A DNA stretch of 34,089 nt from Polytrichum commune (GCA_950295325.1 CATNTY010000013.1:1-34089); one strand, 5' to 3'. Positions 1-9,090 are shown, counted from the first letter of the stretch. Notes: generated from the sequence alone by a model not told the origin. Numbers and translations are program-made.

Positions 1-2118
1 ACAAGCACAAATGATTGGCTTTTGTTACTAAATGATATGTTCAATGGATTTTTGAACCACACAAATTACGGTATCGTACACGTTCAGAGTGGCCTTTTAT
101 TTTACAATGGCCCAACAGTGCCTGGCTTAAATACACAAATTTTAAGCTCGCCTTTTTACACGCCTAAAACTTCATCTCTTGCATACGCATTTTTGTATAG
201 CCACACTTATACTGTTGAACCAAACGGGATTGAATATGAAGTTTTCTCAAATCCTGTTTTTTCTGATTCTTTGATTTTGACAAAATCTTTGCCGGTGAAT
301 TACACAGTCCCTGTTGACCAAGCACAAGCAGAGGCTCAAGCAGCTGGTACAGCGCTGCCTTATCCTCAAGCTGTTATTCAGACAACTTATGGTAATCAGA
401 TTACGAATTTGCCATCAATTGTAAACGTAGCAAACACCAACTACGACACGGCTAATATTAAATTAGAAATCTATCGAACAGAAGATGGCGGCACGACTTT
501 CTATAAAATCGCGTCACTTCCAAACGGCACAACTTCTTATTTAGACGTGACAGCTGATTCACTTCAAAATGGTAACTTGCCAGCTCTAACCAGCAATCAG
601 TTGATCTACACTTCGGGCGGCGTTGTTGGATATGACCAGCCTCCTGTTTGTAAGTATATGCACTTTTTTAATAACACTCCTTACTGGGGAGCTATTACAG
701 ATACTGGCCAGTTTTTCCCGAATAGAATTATTCAGGGAAATCAAGATAGCCCAGATCACGCTCCAGCTACTTTTTTCATTGATCTCGAAGATGCTTTGTC
801 TGGCATTTCTTCTACGAAAAGTAACGTGATTGCTCTTTGTAAAGATTCTTTATTTAGGCTTTCGAATGGTTTTAATACAATTGGTCAGGGAGCTCTTACC
901 TCAGATAAAATTTCTGATGAAATTGGCTGCTTAAATGCAAAATCAATCGTTAAAACTGAGTCAGGCGTGTTCTTTGCTGGCAGTGATGGGTTTTACTTCA
1001 CTGATGGCTATCAGCTCATTAAGATCAGCCTCGAGCTAAATGAGACTTACAAAGCTTTAACTGCAAGTGATGGCCAGAAACAAAGCATTTACGGCACGTA
1101 TGACAAGACGACTCGAAGGATTTGGTGGGCAATGAAGTCATCGCCAACAAGTCCTAACAATAATATTGCCTACATTTTTTATCTTGATTTTGGTATCAAG
1201 CCGTCTGGCAGTTTTACGACTGCAAGTAACTTAAATAATTTCGTACCTTGCTCGTGGGTTTTTCAGCAAGGCGTTTTATATTATGGCCACTCACTTGGTT
1301 ATGTTCTTAAAACTGATGACAACGCCAAGTCAGATGCGCTTATTGATACAACAAAAACCGCAAGCAACTGGCAGCAGCTCGTTATTCCTTATGACTGGAC
1401 CAGCTGTGCAATCAACATGGGCTCAAGCTTTCAGCGAAAATATATTACCAGAGCGCACTTCATTGGTCAGAATGAAGGGAATGTCTCGGCACTCCCTACA
1501 GCTATCAGAGATATGAATGCTGATGGCAAAGGCATTTATAAGCTTTCGCCGATTAATTACACAGATAATATCATGTGGGGTACACAAAATATTATTTGGG
1601 GCAACACACCTTGCGTGTGGAATAATTTCGGTAAATTTGATTTATACAGACGCCTCCCTGGGTCTGCAATGAGAGCAGATTATATTCAGTTTAGACTTCA
1701 ACCAACAAAAGTTGCGGTCTACGCTTCAAGCGTAGGTTACCCACCTTTTGCAAACGCAGTAATTGATGCAACTTTAAAAACCGCGACCATTCAAACTCCA
1801 TCAGGCTTTACAAATATTATTTGGCCACTTGATGTTGTTGGTTATGTGATCGCCTTCCAAACGGATGGGTATAAAAATGAGTATCAAATTATATCTCTGT
1901 CTGGTGGCAATAGTGTCATCACTTATCTCGATCCTAGCAATTTGTCTGTTTCAAATCCTGGCGGTCTCCCATGGGTCATCAGGGGTGTGAAGAAAAATCA
2001 AAAAATTAAATTTTCTTCTCTCGTTGTTCACTTTGGATTTTTGGGAGATCAAGTTCAGTACTACCCTGGATCGAAATCAAACTCAGGACCTGGCAATGGT
2101 GGGGAGAACCCTACTTAA
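1..2118 (+). CDS. Tail nozzle/hub protein, N-terminus cut by window edge
   Basis: The frame is open to base 1 (at least 705 residues), so the real start lies to the left. The protein is rich in short beta strands and aromatic turns. It has propeller-like repeats such as IYRTEDGGTTFYKIASLP, IALCKDSLFRLSNGF and SGVFFAGSDGFYFTDGYQLI. This is the texture of short-tailed phage nozzle proteins (P22 gp10 / T7 gp12 group), which extend the portal-adaptor channel and hold packaged DNA. The neighbours are a fibre-like protein and an adaptor, which agrees. The stop overlaps the next ATG (TAATG). The role is inferred from composition and context; the structural class is fairly secure, the exact family is not. 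Confidence 0.6.
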   Translation, partial: TSTNDWLLLLNDMFNGFLNHTNYGIVHVQSGLLFYNGPTVPGLNTQILSSPFYTPKTSSLAYAFLYSHTYTVEPNGIEYEVFSNPVFSDSLILTKSLPVNYTVPVDQAQAEAQAAGTALPYPQAVIQTTYGNQITNLPSIVNVANTNYDTANIKLEIYRTEDGGTTFYKIASLPNGTTSYLDVTADSLQNGNLPALTSNQLIYTSGGVVGYDQPPVCKYMHFFNNTPYWGAITDTGQFFPNRIIQGNQDSPDHAPATFFIDLEDALSGISSTKSNVIALCKDSLFRLSNGFNTIGQGALTSDKISDEIGCLNAKSIVKTESGVFFAGSDGFYFTDGYQLIKISLELNETYKALTASDGQKQSIYGTYDKTTRRIWWAMKSSPTSPNNNIAYIFYLDFGIKPSGSFTTASNLNNFVPCSWVFQQGVLYYGHSLGYVLKTDDNAKSDALIDTTKTASNWQQLVIPYDWTSCAINMGSSFQRKYITRAHFIGQNEGNVSALPTAIRDMNADGKGIYKLSPINYTDNIMWGTQNIIWGNTPCVWNNFGKFDLYRRLPGSAMRADYIQFRLQPTKVAVYASSVGYPPFANAVIDATLKTATIQTPSGFTNIIWPLDVVGYVIAFQTDGYKNEYQIISLSGGNSVITYLDPSNLSVSNPGGLPWVIRGVKKNQKIKFSSLVVHFGFLGDQVQYYPGSKSNSGPGNGGENPT

Positions 2119-2825
2119 TGGCATTAGGTCAAAACGCTCAGATTATTCCAGCCATCAATGTGAAAGACATGGCTGATCAGTATGTCAGACAGAACTTTCA
2201 AAAGTTAGCTGATTACTTTGCTCAGCAAAATCAACTGATCAATTTTAAATTTTTTGAAGTTGTTTTCACTAAAGCCACAACCAATTACCAACTCAATCAT
2301 TTACTTGGTTATGCTCCTGTTGATGTTATTCTTGCGCAGCTTACTGGAGCCGGAAGTGTGAGCTTTAATTTAGGTTCATCAAACGAAACTTATTTAAGCA
2401 TCTCTTCAACTGATGAATGCAGAGTGAGATTTTTTGTTGGCAAATACTGGAACCTGATCACATCAGCGACTCAAAAATCTACTGATATTATGACGTTTAG
2501 TAACTCTGCTACTGTGGCAACTTCGAGCTCAGCGAAGGCTCAAAAAATTGTGACTGCTGGAACTTACAAAGCGCAAGTAACAGATGGTCTCATTTTAGCA
2601 AACTGCGCGACAGGGCCTATCAGTGTGATTTTACCGGCTGCTGATTTAGGTGATCAAAGTAGCATTCGCGTTCAGAAAATTGATTCAACTGCCAACGTAT
2701 GCACTGTGATTGTTAATAGCACGGGGGCTGAGTTTATTAGAACAGTAAACAATCCTAGCTTAGCTCTATCGGCTCAGTGGTCGGGTCAGACTTTTTATTG
2801 TGTTAAGCCCGGTTGGTATTACTAA
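2118..2825 (+). CDS. Tail fibre/knob-like virion protein
   Basis: 235 residues, starting at the ATG that shares one base with the previous stop. The N-terminal 45 residues are helical and Gln-rich (VRQNFQKLADYFAQQNQ), like a trimerising or tail-attachment segment. The rest is predicted beta. The C-terminal half (about 150-235) has the pattern common in tail-fibre ends: ILPAADLGDQSSIRVQKID, then a short strand, then QTFYCVKPGWYY. A role in adsorption or closing the tail tip is inferred from this pattern and from its place between nozzle and adaptor. No enzymatic motif is seen. Confidence 0.5.
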   Translation: MALGQNAQIIPAINVKDMADQYVRQNFQKLADYFAQQNQLINFKFFEVVFTKATTNYQLNHLLGYAPVDVILAQLTGAGSVSFNLGSSNETYLSISSTDECRVRFFVGKYWNLITSATQKSTDIMTFSNSATVATSSSAKAQKIVTAGTYKAQVTDGLILANCATGPISVILPAADLGDQSSIRVQKIDSTANVCTVIVNSTGAEFIRTVNNPSLALSAQWSGQTFYCVKPGWYY

Positions 2826-2836
2826 AGGGAGAATTT

Positions 2837-3922
2837 GTGAAAATTTGGACATTTTTAGAAGCAAAAACAAAAATTTTAAACGATCTCTCTTTACAAGATG
2901 AGGTCTTTGTTAATTACGATGAAATGAGTGGTTACTGCAATGACGCCCTCACTGAAGCTGAAGGCGAGATCATGCTCTGCTCTCAGGTGAACCAGTCAGA
3001 GTATTTGCTGACTTCTGGTTTTATTCCAACAGTTCAGGGGCAAGAGATCTACTCGCTTCCTTTTAATATTTATGCCAACAAAATTAGAAATCTTGATTAC
3101 GTTAACGGCAATGTCATCTACGCAATCAAACAGTATCGCCGTCACAACAAATTTATTTCTCAAGAATTCACAGAATATTCTGGCCAAAGTGATGACTACC
3201 GCTACACGCTTTTAAATGATTACCCTGGTCAAGCGCAAATTCGCATCAGACCGGCAGCTCGCGAAACAACGATCATGCCGCCACAGGTAGGGGCTTTTAC
3301 ACCAGTAAAGATTTCTTATTTACGTAATTGTGCTCGCATCCCGATGATTGGTGAGTTTTGCAATCACGAGCTCTTGGACCCTTCTCAAGTTAATACTGGG
3401 ACTGGTGTGATCACTGTTAATTCAGGCACAAGTAATTACGGCGTGGTTCAGCAGGGCCGCGTAGGCTGCTTTCCTGGCTCGATTGCCTATATCACTGGTG
3501 ACGCTGTAAAGGTGACAGCCCCTTATGGTACAGTGCCTGGAGGGCTTGTTTCTGGAGCTACTTATTATGTGATTGCAGTGACTCCGACTACTATAAAACT
3601 AGCAACAACTTCAGCCAATGCTTTTGCAAATGTTTCGATCACGCTCACAAGTCCAGGTACTGTCTCTTTTATCTTGCGAGTGGCGGCAACCGCTGCAATT
3701 GTAGAGGCAACACTTTTGGATATTCCAGAATTCACACCCTACATCATTGCCCACATGAAGTGTCCGGTGGCCAAAAAAGAAGGTGGGGCTCTTTTAGCAC
3801 AAGCTGAAGCCGAAAGAGATAGACTTAAGAATTTGATGATCGCGGCCCTTGCGCAAGTGGCACCAGATGACGAAGCAGATACTTTACAAATGGACTACAG
3901 TTCTTACGATGAGATGAGCTAA
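2837..3922 (+). CDS. Head-to-tail adaptor-like protein with an inserted beta domain
   Basis: 361 residues from a GTG start at 2837. AAAGGGAG at 2824-2831 is well spaced for it and lies just after the previous stop; a longer frame back to TTG 2813 lacks a ribosome site. The N-terminal part (about 15-165) follows the pattern of podovirus adaptor rings: VNYDEMSGYCNDALTEAEGE, GQEIYSLPFNIYANKIRNLD, and a region ending in ISYLRNCARIP. The C-terminal part (about 295-345) has IPEFTPYIIAHMKCPVAKKEGG followed by a helix. Between them (about 180-285) is a beta-rich stretch (GATYYVIAVTPTTIKLATTS) of a kind found as an add-on in many phage structural proteins. The adaptor call is from pattern only. Confidence 0.5.
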   Translation: MKIWTFLEAKTKILNDLSLQDEVFVNYDEMSGYCNDALTEAEGEIMLCSQVNQSEYLLTSGFIPTVQGQEIYSLPFNIYANKIRNLDYVNGNVIYAIKQYRRHNKFISQEFTEYSGQSDDYRYTLLNDYPGQAQIRIRPAARETTIMPPQVGAFTPVKISYLRNCARIPMIGEFCNHELLDPSQVNTGTGVITVNSGTSNYGVVQQGRVGCFPGSIAYITGDAVKVTAPYGTVPGGLVSGATYYVIAVTPTTIKLATTSANAFANVSITLTSPGTVSFILRVAATAAIVEATLLDIPEFTPYIIAHMKCPVAKKEGGALLAQAEAERDRLKNLMIAALAQVAPDDEADTLQMDYSSYDEMS

Positions 3923-3936
3923 AAAAGGAGTTTTTA

Positions 3937-4806
3937 ATGGCAGGTACTACACCATTTAAAATGGGTAATCAGATAAATAATAATCCCTATAGTGTTGGGG
4001 GTGCCACTCCAGTGCAGGGTCCTTACGTGGGAAATGCTCTTAATACAGGGGCTGCAAGTCCTGTTGCTGGCATGCCTAATTCTCCTGGCTTTGTTCAAGA
4101 TTATAATCCAGACACTCAGAGCTTGCTTGGGACTTACGAGCAAAAACAAGCTGCTGCAAATAATGATGGATTTAACCAGTTTAAAGCAGAGGCGACAAGA
4201 CAGGGGCCATCAGCTTGGGCGACACTTGCTAATCAACAACTTCAGAACACAACTGATAATGCTCGTGATCAGGCAAGAGCTGTCTCAGCAGGTACGACTG
4301 CGCAAACAGACGCGGCCCTTGCTTCAACTGGTGGTTTATCAAGTGGAGCTCGTGAGCGTGCTGCTGAAGGTGGCGCTAAAAATACAATGAGTGCAGACCA
4401 AGGACTTCAGAGACAAGACACTCAGAATCAGTACCAGATCGCAAGTAACGATGAACAAAATAAACAACAAATGCTTTCACAGCTTCCTGGTATGGAGCAA
4501 AATCAGCTTAACTCTTGGGATCAAGTTGCATCGGCTGATAGAGCAAATCAGATTGCCGAAAATCAATCAGAGAACGCTTACAATCTTGGGATTTACAATA
4601 CGAATTCAGTTGCTGCTGCTGCCAACAATACAGCAAACGCTGAAAACAATGCGGCAAATGCAAGTGCCAACGCTCCTAGTTTAAAAAATGGTTTCGGCAT
4701 CACAAATGCTGGGCCTAAAGGAATGTCTGGAACTGATGCGGCTTTATACACAAGCGTTGCTGGCGCTCCAATTGGAGCTCTCGGGCAAGTAACGGGTTGG
4801 TTTTAA
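3937..4806 (+). CDS. Internal virion / DNA-ejection protein candidate
   Basis: 289 residues; AAAAGGAG at 3923-3930 fixes the ATG. The protein is dominated by Ala, Asn, Gln, Gly and Ser, with a long helical, charged-poor centre (about 60-200) and an Asn/Ala run near the end (NNTANAENNAANASANA). There is no signal peptide and no catalytic motif. Such low-complexity helical proteins, coded just after the tail genes of short-tailed phages, are usually the proteins packed in the head and expelled with DNA (P22 gp7/gp20/gp16-like role). Its high Asn content may matter given the phage tRNA-Asn. Function is inferred. Confidence 0.5.
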   Translation: MAGTTPFKMGNQINNNPYSVGGATPVQGPYVGNALNTGAASPVAGMPNSPGFVQDYNPDTQSLLGTYEQKQAAANNDGFNQFKAEATRQGPSAWATLANQQLQNTTDNARDQARAVSAGTTAQTDAALASTGGLSSGARERAAEGGAKNTMSADQGLQRQDTQNQYQIASNDEQNKQQMLSQLPGMEQNQLNSWDQVASADRANQIAENQSENAYNLGIYNTNSVAAAANNTANAENNAANASANAPSLKNGFGITNAGPKGMSGTDAALYTSVAGAPIGALGQVTGWF

Positions 4807-5219
4807 TGCTAGGATATAGTGTTCATAGATTTAAAAAAGAAGAGCACTATGCTCTTATGTCGAGGTGGTATGAGAAAAGAGATTTTCCACTGGTGCCTGA
4901 AAAGTACTTGCCAGAAATCGGACTCGTGGCAATGCATGATGGAGCCTTTGTTGTTATGGGCCAGTTGTATCGTACTGATGGCGGTATCGCTAGCATTTCT
5001 CACTTGGTCAGTTCTCCGGTAGCAACGAGCGAAGAAAGACATATAGGGCTTGATCTTGTGATTTCGAATTTGATGAAGATAGCTGAAGATCAGAAATATC
5101 ATTTAGTAACAGTGGCTACGAATTTAGAAAAACTTTTTCCGAGATTTGAGAATTTTGGGTTTAAAAAAACAGATGAGAAAGTAACTCATTTTGGGAGGCA
5201 GTTATGGCTTGGGGTTTAG
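4806..5219 (+). CDS. GNAT-like N-acetyltransferase
   Basis: 137 residues from ATG 4806, which shares a base with the previous stop. The fold pattern fits GNAT: an N-terminal helix pair (HRFKKEEHYALMSRWYEKRD), strands with GLVAMHDGAFVVMGQLYRT, a central strand SISHLVSSP, an acetyl-CoA-loop-like helix at about 75-97 (SEERHIGLDLVISNLMKIAE), then the VTVATNLEKLFPRFENFGF strand-helix, matching the usual GNAT end in which a residue such as Tyr/Phe precedes GF. Small acetyltransferases sit among structural genes in several podoviruses; the substrate is unknown. It could modify a virion protein or a host target. Confidence 0.6.
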   Translation: MLGYSVHRFKKEEHYALMSRWYEKRDFPLVPEKYLPEIGLVAMHDGAFVVMGQLYRTDGGIASISHLVSSPVATSEERHIGLDLVISNLMKIAEDQKYHLVTVATNLEKLFPRFENFGFKKTDEKVTHFGRQLWLGV

Positions 5220-5566
5220 GTATTGGAGCTGGCGTTGGTTTGCTTAAGAATGAATTAATCGATAAACCACAAGCTGCAATTGATAACAAATTAAAAGCAG
5301 AAATTGATCGTTACTCACCTTGGACGCATAAACAAAGTGGGCCACTTGAAACACCAAATCCTTTTAATGCAGCTCTTCAATACGGGGCTGCTGGTGCTTT
5401 AATGAGTCGCGGCTTAAAAGCTCCAAATACAAGTACAGCGAACACAACTTTGGATAGCGGTCTTGGCCAAATAGCATCTGGCCCAGTAACTTCAAACAGC
5501 TTGGTTATGCCACAAGTTGGTGATTCAGCTATGAGCTCAAATCCTTGGTCATTATTAGGTAAATAG
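5204..5566 (+). CDS. Small ejection/internal virion protein candidate
   Basis: 120 residues. The ATG at 5204 lies inside the end of the acetyltransferase gene and is preceded by GGGAGG at 5193-5198. The N-terminus is short, hydrophobic and Gly-rich (AWGLGIGAGVGLLK). The middle is helical and carries a second Ala/Gly patch (AALQYGAAGALMSRG). The C-terminus contains MPQ (102-104) and NPW (113-115), both of which recur in neighbouring virion candidates. No known family is recognised with certainty; a membrane-interacting internal virion role is inferred from the Gly-rich hydrophobic patches and location. Confidence 0.5.
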   Translation: MAWGLGIGAGVGLLKNELIDKPQAAIDNKLKAEIDRYSPWTHKQSGPLETPNPFNAALQYGAAGALMSRGLKAPNTSTANTTLDSGLGQIASGPVTSNSLVMPQVGDSAMSSNPWSLLGK

Positions 5567-5574
5567 GAGTTTAT

Positions 5575-6945
5575 ATGGATACGCAAGCAAGCGGTTGGGA
5601 TCAAATGGGAGATTTTACAGGTGGTGGTAATGACGATCAAAGTCAGCCATCAAATGTACCTTTTTATTTAGCCCCTGCTAATCAGGCAAAAATTCAGAAA
5701 GTCGCAGCTGCAAAAGGCGTTGCTCCTGATCAGATGGTGAATAGCGTGAAAGCCTCAATTGCCGCTGGTAAATCAACTCCCGAACAAGCACAAGCTGAGC
5801 TTGATACGCATGCTCAAACTCTGGATCAACCACAGGGTTCACCACTTGCAATGCCACAGGTTGCTTCCAGGTCTCCCCAGGGCTTGACCCCTGAACAAAT
5901 TTCTCAAGCACGACCACCGGGCCAAGATTGGCTAGCTCCGCTTGTCGCACTAGCAGATTCTCAAACTGGTTCAAAACTCTCTGCTGGCTATCAAGCTCCA
6001 ACATCAACTGCTGATCTGTTAAAATATCAAGATTCTTTGAGTAAGTCACAAAACGATTTATTAGGCAGAGATGCAAAAAGTCAAGTTTCGCAAAACGCGA
6101 GAGATCTTGCCAACAAAGCAATTGCTCAATATGCACCTCAATTAAAAGGTGCCATCACTGACGATATGACAGCAGAGCAATTAAAAGGCGAGAACGGATT
6201 GATCAACAAAATTATTGCTTCAGGAGCTTCAGCTCAAAAAACAGCAACCGGAAATGATTACAAGCAACAGCGCCTTGATAACATGAAAGACAATCAGGCA
6301 AGAACTGCAATCAGCGGTGATAAAATTCTAAATACACTTTTACCTCGAGTAGAAGGTGCCACTAAAATTAATGAGCTCATTGGCGCGGCAAGACAGTCTA
6401 TCGCCAATCCAAACCCAACTCCTGACCAAGTTGTAGCCAACAAATCTTTGCTTGCTCAGTTAAATGCTGAGGTAGCAAGACTTGAAACTGGTACTCAATC
6501 TCCTGGTTTAAATGCGGCTGAAAAAACTGAGCTCACATCGAAATATGCTGATCTTAAAAATATGATGGATTCATTTACAAGCAAGCCTACAAACTCTTTA
6601 AGCCCACAACTTTTAGATGCAATTCAAGCTTCAGTAAATGAGCTCAATGGCTCATACCAAAAAGCAGTCGACACAAGATTTAAAACTCTCAAAGCTGGCT
6701 TTCACCCAGAACAACAAGATATTATTGATCAGCGCCATCAAGCAATTAAAGATGATTACCAACAAAGGCTCGGGAGTACTTGGGGGCAAGGGAAATCTAC
6801 TCAGCCAGCTCAGGCTCAAGGAAGCGGTGGTGCAGCGGCTCCAGACGCTCGAGTCACTGTGAAAAATGCTCAAGGCCAAATTGGTCATATACCGCAATCT
6901 CAGTTAGCAGATGCGCTTAAGGCTGGATACCAGGAGGTTAAATAA
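5575..6945 (+). CDS. Internal virion / ejection protein with helical core
   Basis: 456 residues, TAGGAG at 5564-5569 before the ATG. Disordered Gln/Pro/Gly-rich N-terminus (1-110) with MPQ at 93-95, then a long alpha-helical section (about 130-400). The C-terminal 30 residues (RVTVKNAQGQIGHIPQSQL...) form the short domain of the form V-x-V-x-(N/D)-x(2)-G-x(2)-G-x-(V/I)-P-x(2)-(Q/V)-L-x(2)-AL-x-AG seen at the ends of several phage internal virion proteins. No lytic transglycosylase motif is visible. Starts and stops interlock with the next gene by one base. Confidence 0.5.
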   Translation: MDTQASGWDQMGDFTGGGNDDQSQPSNVPFYLAPANQAKIQKVAAAKGVAPDQMVNSVKASIAAGKSTPEQAQAELDTHAQTLDQPQGSPLAMPQVASRSPQGLTPEQISQARPPGQDWLAPLVALADSQTGSKLSAGYQAPTSTADLLKYQDSLSKSQNDLLGRDAKSQVSQNARDLANKAIAQYAPQLKGAITDDMTAEQLKGENGLINKIIASGASAQKTATGNDYKQQRLDNMKDNQARTAISGDKILNTLLPRVEGATKINELIGAARQSIANPNPTPDQVVANKSLLAQLNAEVARLETGTQSPGLNAAEKTELTSKYADLKNMMDSFTSKPTNSLSPQLLDAIQASVNELNGSYQKAVDTRFKTLKAGFHPEQQDIIDQRHQAIKDDYQQRLGSTWGQGKSTQPAQAQGSGGAAAPDARVTVKNAQGQIGHIPQSQLADALKAGYQEVK

Positions 6946-8489
6946 TGGGACAGATAGATTTTCAGCCCCTTGATAATCAACCAAAAATTGATTTTCAGCC
7001 TGCTGCTGACTCTTCACCAAAGTATAATTTGCCCGGTGGTTCGGTGGCTGATTCTAGAGATTTGTCGCAAACAGCTTTAGAAAGTGGCGCTAATATGTTG
7101 ACTGGTAATTATTTACCAGCAATTGAGGCTAAAATGCAGCCGCTGACTGATCGTGCAGCGAATTTTTTAAAAGGTACTAATGACCCCGAATCTCCGATGA
7201 GTCAACTCACAGAGAATGGACCAGATTATATCAAGGCTAGGGATGCAAATGCCGCAAGAATTGCCGAACAATCAAAAAGAAACCCAAAAGCGTCTTTCAT
7301 GGGTAGCGCTGGAGGCCTTGCTGCAAGCGTAGCATTAACACCAGAAATTAAGGCGGCTCAAGGGCTTGGTATTCTTGGTTCTGCTGCAAAAGGCGCAGCT
7401 TATGGTGGCGCTTATGGAGCTCTTACAAATCCTGGTGATGAACCAGGAAAAACGAGTGACCTTCAATTACTAGAACGCGCCAAAAATGCCGGGGTAGGTA
7501 CCTTAACGGGGGGAGCCATTGGAGCATTGGTAAATCCTAAAACTCTCAATGCTGCTGGTGAAACAATTTATGACTCTGGTATCAAAAAAATTATGCAAAG
7601 AGCTGATCAATATAACAAAGATGATATTGGAGCACTCTTAAGATCAAAAGGGATCTGGGGATCTGCTGGCTCTATTGCTGATCAAGTCGATCTTGCAAAA
7701 GGTCCTATCTGGCAACAAGTTCAAAATCTCGCTGCAAAAGCAGATGCCTCTGGTGGCAAATTTTCTATGCAAGAAGCTATGCAACCAGCTATTGATAAAA
7801 TCAAACAAATCAGAGCTGAAGGCTTACCGAATCAACAACCCATTGCTGATCAGCTCGAGAAGCAAGTTGCAGCACATTTAAAAATGGAAGCTCCAACGCC
7901 AGAAGTTCCAGCTGTTACTAAACAAGTTTATGGTGGCTTAGATGAAAATGGCTGGCCTATCAGTAAACAAGAAGTTGTGACTCCTGGCTCACCCGGATCT
8001 CCTGGAAAAGTCGTTTCAACTCCAACTGCGCTTAAAGCAAAAAGTGACATCTACAACATGATGGGTGATGCTACTTGGAATGATATGAAGCACACTCCAA
8101 TGGCTTCGCAAGTAACAAAGCCTTTAGCTATGGGTTTAAAAAATGCTGCCGAAAATAATGTTGGCAGGGCATTAGGACCGGAGGCTCAAGATGCTTTCAC
8201 TCAAGCTAATGAGAATTACGGAAAGCTTGCAACCGTAGATCCAGCAGCTCAGCAAGCTGCTCGAATAGAGGCGAACAAAAATTTCGTAACTTCTCTTGAT
8301 GGACCTTTAGCTTTGCATAATTTTCCAATGTATCTTGCTAAAAAAGCTGCTGATATCGCAAAATTAACAGCCACAAGAACTGGTACTGGTTACGGCCTAA
8401 CAAGCCTTGCTCAGCGCCCCGAAACAGTAGATGCTATTAATCGAACGCTCGTTAACCCTCAACTTAATCCATGGGAGCAAACTAAATGA
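6945..8489 (+). CDS. Large ejection protein with glycine-zipper membrane segments
   Basis: 514 residues; AGGAGG at 6932-6937 precedes an ATG that shares one base with the previous stop. Between about 120 and 205 there are two Ala/Gly-rich hydrophobic stretches, GSAAKGAAYGGAYGALTNPG and GVGTLTGGAIGALVNP, with G-x(3)-G spacing typical of membrane-inserting ejection proteins. The rest is helical with a proline-rich break (about 310-355). The end carries NPW (508-510). The inferred role is forming part of the DNA channel through the host envelope, like the P22 gp20/gp16 set; no enzyme motif is seen. Confidence 0.5.
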   Translation: MGQIDFQPLDNQPKIDFQPAADSSPKYNLPGGSVADSRDLSQTALESGANMLTGNYLPAIEAKMQPLTDRAANFLKGTNDPESPMSQLTENGPDYIKARDANAARIAEQSKRNPKASFMGSAGGLAASVALTPEIKAAQGLGILGSAAKGAAYGGAYGALTNPGDEPGKTSDLQLLERAKNAGVGTLTGGAIGALVNPKTLNAAGETIYDSGIKKIMQRADQYNKDDIGALLRSKGIWGSAGSIADQVDLAKGPIWQQVQNLAAKADASGGKFSMQEAMQPAIDKIKQIRAEGLPNQQPIADQLEKQVAAHLKMEAPTPEVPAVTKQVYGGLDENGWPISKQEVVTPGSPGSPGKVVSTPTALKAKSDIYNMMGDATWNDMKHTPMASQVTKPLAMGLKNAAENNVGRALGPEAQDAFTQANENYGKLATVDPAAQQAARIEANKNFVTSLDGPLALHNFPMYLAKKAADIAKLTATRTGTGYGLTSLAQRPETVDAINRTLVNPQLNPWEQTK

Positions 8490-8788
8490 AACAAACTAAA
8501 GGTCAGGCCTTAACTCAAGCAATGCCGCAAGATTCTACTCCTCAAATCACAGCTCCCGATGCTGGTTACGATCCAACAAGTGACCATGAAGCAAAGGGAC
8601 ATCTTCAGACTCTGGTTGATGCCCACGGCATTCAGCAAGACCCAGTTAAAATGGGGAAGGTTCACGCTTTGGCAGGTCGACACATGGCTGCTATCAAAGG
8701 CCTCGTTTCACCAAAAAGTGCTGTGAGCTCGGTTGCTGATTTAAAAGCCTTAAAAAATAAGAAATTTACACAAGGCGATGGTGAGTAA
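8486..8788 (+). CDS. Small hydrophilic late protein
   Basis: 100 residues, ATG overlapping the previous stop by four bases (ATGA) and its own stop overlapping the next start. Gln/Pro-rich N-terminus with MPQ at 13-15, then a mostly helical body (HEAKGHLQTLVDAHGIQ, VHALAGRHMAAIKGLV) and a lysine-rich end. Translational coupling to the ejection genes and the shared MPQ motif suggest a virion component. No family recognised. Confidence 0.5.
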   Translation: MKQTKGQALTQAMPQDSTPQITAPDAGYDPTSDHEAKGHLQTLVDAHGIQQDPVKMGKVHALAGRHMAAIKGLVSPKSAVSSVADLKALKNKKFTQGDGE

Positions 8789-9060
8789 TGGATACTTCAC
8801 AACAAAGTCCTTACGGAGCTATGCCACAGCAGGGTTATCCTACACTCCCTAATTCTTACGGTATTGGCGCACAGATTGATTCAACTGGTGGGGGTAGTTC
8901 AGGCTTAGCCCCATACCAGATGAGCGGCTCACAAGGCGCTCCTGCTGCTTCGGGACCGGCTGGGCCAGCACAAGGCACACTCACAACTCAACCAGCTGAT
9001 AATGGCTCGAATGGTTTTAATCCATGGGCTTTAACTGGTGAGGCAAACGCTCGAGGTTAA
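8788..9060 (+). CDS. Low-complexity small virion protein candidate, last gene of the left late block
   Basis: 90 residues, starting one base inside the previous stop. It is almost entirely Gly, Pro, Ser, Gln and Ala with no predicted hydrophobic core, so it is probably disordered. It carries MPQ at 12-14 and NPW at 78-80, the same two short motifs as the 120-residue protein upstream. The stop sits against an A-run that serves as a T-run on the other strand. Function unknown; grouped with the ejection proteins by motif and coupling. Confidence 0.45.
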   Translation: MDTSQQSPYGAMPQQGYPTLPNSYGIGAQIDSTGGGSSGLAPYQMSGSQGAPAASGPAGPAQGTLTTQPADNGSNGFNPWALTGEANARG

Positions 9061-9090
9061 AAAAATCTGAGGTCGGACGCGACACCCGAC
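9059..9090 (-). terminator. Possible leftward terminator after the tRNA transcript
   Basis: On the - strand a hairpin with 5-bp arms (GTCGG 9090-9086, CCGAC 9076-9072) is followed by six bases and a run of seven T (9065-9059). The spacer between stem and T-run is longer than ideal, so this is weak. Confidence 0.3.

Noticed and set aside
5678-6136. 152-codon leftward frame opposite the 456-residue ejection gene
   Set aside because: Repetitive Leu/Gln/Arg antisense of a Gln/Ala-rich gene, no ribosome site, orientation against the operon.
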